From Tubulanus polymorphus (taxonomy: Eukaryota; Nemertea; Palaeonemertea; Tubulaniformes; Tubulanidae), in the NCBI RefSeq assembly GCF_964204645.1, contig NC_134030.1, positions 3,139,855-3,203,854 of the forward strand: a stretch of 64,000 bases of DNA, read 5' to 3'. A program made the translations under genes and the position numbers. Each line of letters opens with the position of its first letter. The first letter of the stretch is position 1. Below the pieces are notes generated by a model. That model was not told the DNA's origin, ran no database searches, and was given only the letters and a program-made list of their open reading frames with translations. Below are positions 60,665 to 64,000 of this stretch, piece after piece.

Positions 60665-61534
60665 GCTGCTCTGCATATAGTTAGTTACCTAATCGTTGGT
60701 GGTGAACTTTTTATAATCGGATGGGCTTATACGCGGTCACATTGTGAAGTGAAACTAAACCACGACATCTCTGTACGGCAAGTTAACAACGATGAAGTGC
60801 CCTCATCACGATTCAGATGGGCCAAAAACCCGCAGTACCACGGTGAGAATCGGCAAATTGACTGCAGTCATGCCGGTGCACGGCGAGTTGTTGCTGCGCA
60901 GAAATTGACAATCCTCGTCCTCTGTTGAGCTTGCCGGCAGCAGGTCCAGTCTTTTTCGCAGGGACTATAGACTCAGCATGGGCAGCAGAACCATCAATAT
61001 TTGAATATTGAGTTCTGCAGTGCGAGTCCGGACCCGCGCCACCGACTGCGTCAAAATTTTGACTGTTAGGTGCTGCCGCTACATATTACATTGACGGCGA
61101 ATATGTGAACTAACTTGACAATCCAATATTCTTAATGTGGCATGTGAGTAGTAAGTTAATTCGCACATTCGCCGTCAACGATATGTATAGGGGCAGCACT
61201 TAAAGGTTAAAGTGGGCGTCTGATTTTGTACGCGGGGTGTCCGTAGTTCGAACCTAGTAACTTCTGACGAAGTTTAGAGGATGTGCCGCGTTTGAACCCA
61301 GTAATTACTGGCACTGATAGCGAGGTGCTGATACTGAATAGAGGATGGAATACAATTATTGCAGATATTCACCCAGAGGAAGTTCGGCCGATCGACTGCC
61401 AATACGTTTATAGTTCGATGTCCGATAAGTTAGAAGGCTCCAACAGTCCACGGCATACGACGTTTCAAAAAAATAGGGAAATTTTCTTTTTAATCGGTGG
61501 TCAGAGATTTTTACCTCCTCTAAACTTTTTATAG
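60665..61534 (+). CDS. Small membrane protein, unrecognised, 5' end not found
   Basis: Two exons: 60665-60842 (tag acceptor; cac g|gtgaga donor) and 61278-61534 (tttag acceptor, TAG stop). Phases agree. The first encodes a hydrophobic helix (HIVSYLIVGGELFIIGWAY) followed by a polar segment; the second encodes VPRLNPVITGTDSEVLILN and a region with HPEEVRPIDCQY. Together they make about 145 residues, plus a missing first exon. I do not recognise the family. The intron holds an inverted-repeat element. The end is uncertain: an unseen donor could join to a short exon near 61631. Confidence 0.5.
61069..61202. mobile_element. Inverted-repeat miniature element, gtgctgccgctacat ends
   Basis: gtgctgccgctacatatt, then gacggcgaat, on the left is mirrored by attcgccgtc, then tatgtataggggcagcac, on the right. 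It is non-coding and lies between the two exons of the small membrane protein gene. Confidence 0.65.
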
Positions 61535-61945
61535 TAGGCTAAAGTTTAAAAGATACTGGGAAAAAAATTACTAACTTTACTGGAACCAACATCATACATA
61601 TATTAAGTATACTTTACATTATATTTTTCAGTACACGACCCATTGCGGCAAATCTACGAGGGATAGACGTTTAGGCGTAGAGAGAAAATACCGGTTGTGC
61701 AAAAATGTAGATGTCTAGATTACAATTTATTACAAACTATACATTCATAACTTAAATAGGATCAAATTCAATCTACTACATGTATACAGATTGATATAAA
61801 AAAGCATCTCAAATTTTCTTAATTGTACGAACGATAATACCGAAATAAGGCTGCTGCTGCTAAATATGTACTTTTACGAGATCTGGCTTTAAACAGTGCA
61901 ACGGTGCAATGAGATTAAGTTTATAGTGAACTGTTTCTAAAAGAA
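61535..61945. other. Convergent 3' regions
   Basis: This separates the small plus-strand gene from the Toll-like receptor. A minus-strand AATAAA at 61731-61726 lies about 215 bases after the receptor's stop. Nothing else is recognised. Confidence 0.5.
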
Positions 61946-64000
61946 CTAGATTTCTCTTGTTTCTAACAGCAATAGTTTCAGACGCTTCCAGAAACGTTTT
62001 TGAGCCCGAGTTGTAGTCGGGTAACGGAGACAGGTTACGTGTTTCATTAACGTTTTTATATATTTCGGTAGAGATTCCTCCCTTACGTCGTACAGAAACA
62101 GCAGAATGATGACGTTACGTCTGTTTTCGAGTGACGTCATCGTGGCCTGATTCACTTCGAATTCCGTCCACGTTCTGCGGATGAAAGCGTACGAAATGGG
62201 GAAAATGACCCACTTGGAATTTGTGACGGCATCAACGATACTTAAACACTCGTAGCGACCGGCGGGAAAATCACGACCATCGATGCACAACGTAAAGCTA
62301 ACATCTTCCCGATCTTCGAGTTCCGGCCGTAAATAACCCATCACGAAATCGCTATCCTCTTGGCTGTACGGCAGGTAAACATCAAACCTTCTGGTCGAGA
62401 AATCAGCATCCAATTCCCGATAACCTCCGCGTCTTTGTCTGGGTGTGTGACATTTGACATACCAGAAATATTTAACATCCCACCTGAACACATAGAACAC
62501 TGTAAGTGTTATACAGATTAGTACGACTGGACTAATCGTAAACGCGATTAGAAAATACGGATTATTACCGCATTTGATCCAGTTCGGTTCATAATCTCTT
62601 ATAGGTTTCCCTCTCAGTTCAGGTGGGCCCACGCAATGTACGTCGCTATCTTCTTTACGAACCCATTCGCTAAACGCTTCTAATCTACAGTCGCATAGTA
62701 AATGGTTATTTTCCAGGAAAATTGTCTTCAATTCTGGCAACGAACGAAATACATCGACCAATTTTTTGTTGATCGTCACGATCTGATTGTCGTTCAGCTT
62801 GATAGTTTCAAGTTTTTCTTTGCCCTTCACTAAATCATGTGGAACGTGTAGCAAAACATTTCGTGACAGTTGCAAATATTTGATTTTGTCCGTGTATTTG
62901 AGGAAGTCACCACGAATCGACCGAATTCGATTCATTGACATGCTTAGATATTTCAGACGAGGAATGGGTCGAAATATACAATTCATTTCATCGAAAAATT
63001 GGCTTTGACCGAATTCGTTACTGGTTAGAACCAATCTTTCCAACGACGTTCCGGCAAATACTTCACACGAGTTATTGTCGAGGTTGAAATACAGGTTGTT
63101 AAACGCTAGATCGAGATCTTTCAAATGTTTCATTCCGGTAACGTTTATGACCGTTGGGTTCAAACCCAATTGACGCCGTATTAGAAAAGGATTAATGTGG
63201 GTTAAAATCAAGACTTCCAGATTAACCAGATTTGTAAAATCTACCGAACATGTTGGACTCGGGCACATCGTCGCATGCACCAATCGCAATTGTTTCAATG
63301 CACGGTGTTTTGGCATCTTGAAATTATGCCCATTCGGGTTGTTGAGCTTGATGGCGCAAAAATCAAAATTCAAAATCTCCAACTTCTGGTGTCTTTTTAT
63401 AAATTTCGTTATATTTAGGTTGCCCAAATTGTTCCACGATGCTTCTAAACTGCGCAAACCTTCTGGAAATTTGGGGAGAGATTTCATATTACAGAATGAA
63501 ATGTCGATGTTCTGTAAATTGGTCATCTTTAACAGTGGGTTCCCGCTCATCTTGATATTTTCGTTTTTCGATAGATCCAATTCCTTGAGATTGGTGTACG
63601 GCAGAACAGAAACGAAATCTCCATTCATTATTTCAATCGAACAATCTTTAAGGTTTATATTCGTTAACGGGAGTCGATTCAGTCCACCTAACGCCTCACG
63701 TATACCCCCGCGGAAATCATTGGAACTAACGTTGAGATAATGTAACATTTCAAACTTTGAAAAGTCTCCTTGTTTTATGTTGTTTCGATCGATCACGAGC
63801 CTTTTCAGTTTTGGGGCTTTGAATCTATTCGAATCGACTGTTGTTATGTTATTTTCAGAAATACCCAAGTGGACAAGTTCTGGTAAATCCACGGCTGGTA
63901 ATTTGTCGATTCGGTTTCTCCCCAAATATAGATGCGTCGTGTTTCGGGGAACGCTTGGAAACTCGTCAAGGTTTTTCCCAACGCATGAGACCAACAGCTG
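61946..64000 (-). CDS. Toll-like receptor, 5' end beyond the window
   Basis: One uninterrupted frame of 684 codons runs to the window edge with no ATG start, so the signal peptide and perhaps more lie outside. It begins with a cap-like segment (VSCVGKNLDEFPSVPRNTTH), then about a dozen leucine-rich repeats, a C-terminal cap with CDC and later cysteines (about 425-470), a transmembrane helix (about 478-500) and a TIR domain (about 535-675). TIR boxes: FDVYLPYSQED for box 1, LCIDGRDFPAG for box 2, RFWKRL for box 3. It would sit in a membrane and signal through TIR adaptors in innate immunity or development. The box 2 loop reads RDFPAG where most family members have RDxxPG, which could alter adaptor choice. 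The absence of introns is common for invertebrate Toll-like receptors. Confidence 0.93.
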   Translation of the reverse strand, partial: QLLVSCVGKNLDEFPSVPRNTTHLYLGRNRIDKLPAVDLPELVHLGISENNITTVDSNRFKAPKLKRLVIDRNNIKQGDFSKFEMLHYLNVSSNDFRGGIREALGGLNRLPLTNINLKDCSIEIMNGDFVSVLPYTNLKELDLSKNENIKMSGNPLLKMTNLQNIDISFCNMKSLPKFPEGLRSLEASWNNLGNLNITKFIKRHQKLEILNFDFCAIKLNNPNGHNFKMPKHRALKQLRLVHATMCPSPTCSVDFTNLVNLEVLILTHINPFLIRRQLGLNPTVINVTGMKHLKDLDLAFNNLYFNLDNNSCEVFAGTSLERLVLTSNEFGQSQFFDEMNCIFRPIPRLKYLSMSMNRIRSIRGDFLKYTDKIKYLQLSRNVLLHVPHDLVKGKEKLETIKLNDNQIVTINKKLVDVFRSLPELKTIFLENNHLLCDCRLEAFSEWVRKEDSDVHCVGPPELRGKPIRDYEPNWIKCGNNPYFLIAFTISPVVLICITLTVFYVFRWDVKYFWYVKCHTPRQRRGGYRELDADFSTRRFDVYLPYSQEDSDFVMGYLRPELEDREDVSFTLCIDGRDFPAGRYECLSIVDAVTNSKWVIFPISYAFIRRTWTEFEVNQATMTSLENRRNVIILLFLYDVREESLPKYIKTLMKHVTCLRYPTTTRAQKRFWKRLKLLLLETREI

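Noticed and set aside
61230-61310. Tandem tRNA B boxes (gttcgaacc, gtttgaaccc)
   Set aside because: The second lies inside an exon with good coding sense and matching phase, so the motif is better explained as coding.

Overview
The window is nuclear DNA from an invertebrate animal. Genes are cut into many short exons with GT-AG introns, spacers are AT-rich, and mobile elements sit in most introns. The gene set (Toll-like receptor, beta-secretase, C-type lectin receptor, follistatin-like protein, secreted DNase I, SDHC) fits a bilaterian, most likely a marine lophotrochozoan such as a mollusc, annelid or brachiopod. That placement is inference. All gene models were built by hand from splice sites, reading-frame phase and remembered family sequences; no search was run.

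Layout, left to right. 1-5 kb: no gene found. 5.06-8.90 kb (-): four exons of a follistatin-like 1 (FSTL1) homologue. 9-14.5 kb: spacer with a long TA tract and repeats. 14.53-16.72 kb (-) and 17.08-19.48 kb (+): two complete SDHC genes (succinate dehydrogenase cytochrome b subunit) arranged head to head, with 356 bases between their start codons. 19.5-23.2 kb: spacer with transposon remnants. 23.2-27.9 kb (+): a membrane receptor with two C-type lectin domains, a mucin-like stalk and a tyrosine-rich tail; a WSC domain is inserted inside the first lectin domain. 29.3-45.3 kb (+): an 18-exon gene for an unrecognised protein rich in Pro, Gln and His with a helical C-terminal domain. 46.6-49.8 kb (-): a secreted DNase I homologue with a long C-terminal extension. 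53.2-59.5 kb (-): a complete BACE-type beta-secretase. 60.7-61.5 kb (+): two exons of an unrecognised small membrane protein. 61.9 kb to the right edge (-): a Toll-like receptor whose 5' end lies beyond the window.

The genes do not form a pathway. The SDHC pair is the only clear functional grouping: both proteins would anchor complex II in the mitochondrial inner membrane and bind haem and quinone.

The least expected material is between the exons. Short elements built as a roughly 35-base head plus long inverted arms, flanked by 9-15 base target duplications, recur in the introns and contain a hammerhead-ribozyme-like core (CTGANGA, stem, GAAAC, GTC). They look like non-autonomous relatives of Penelope-like elements or retrozymes. 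Two of them lie almost on the splice donors of BACE exons. Other inverted-repeat families include piggyBac-type elements at TTAA sites and a very common 110-base element.
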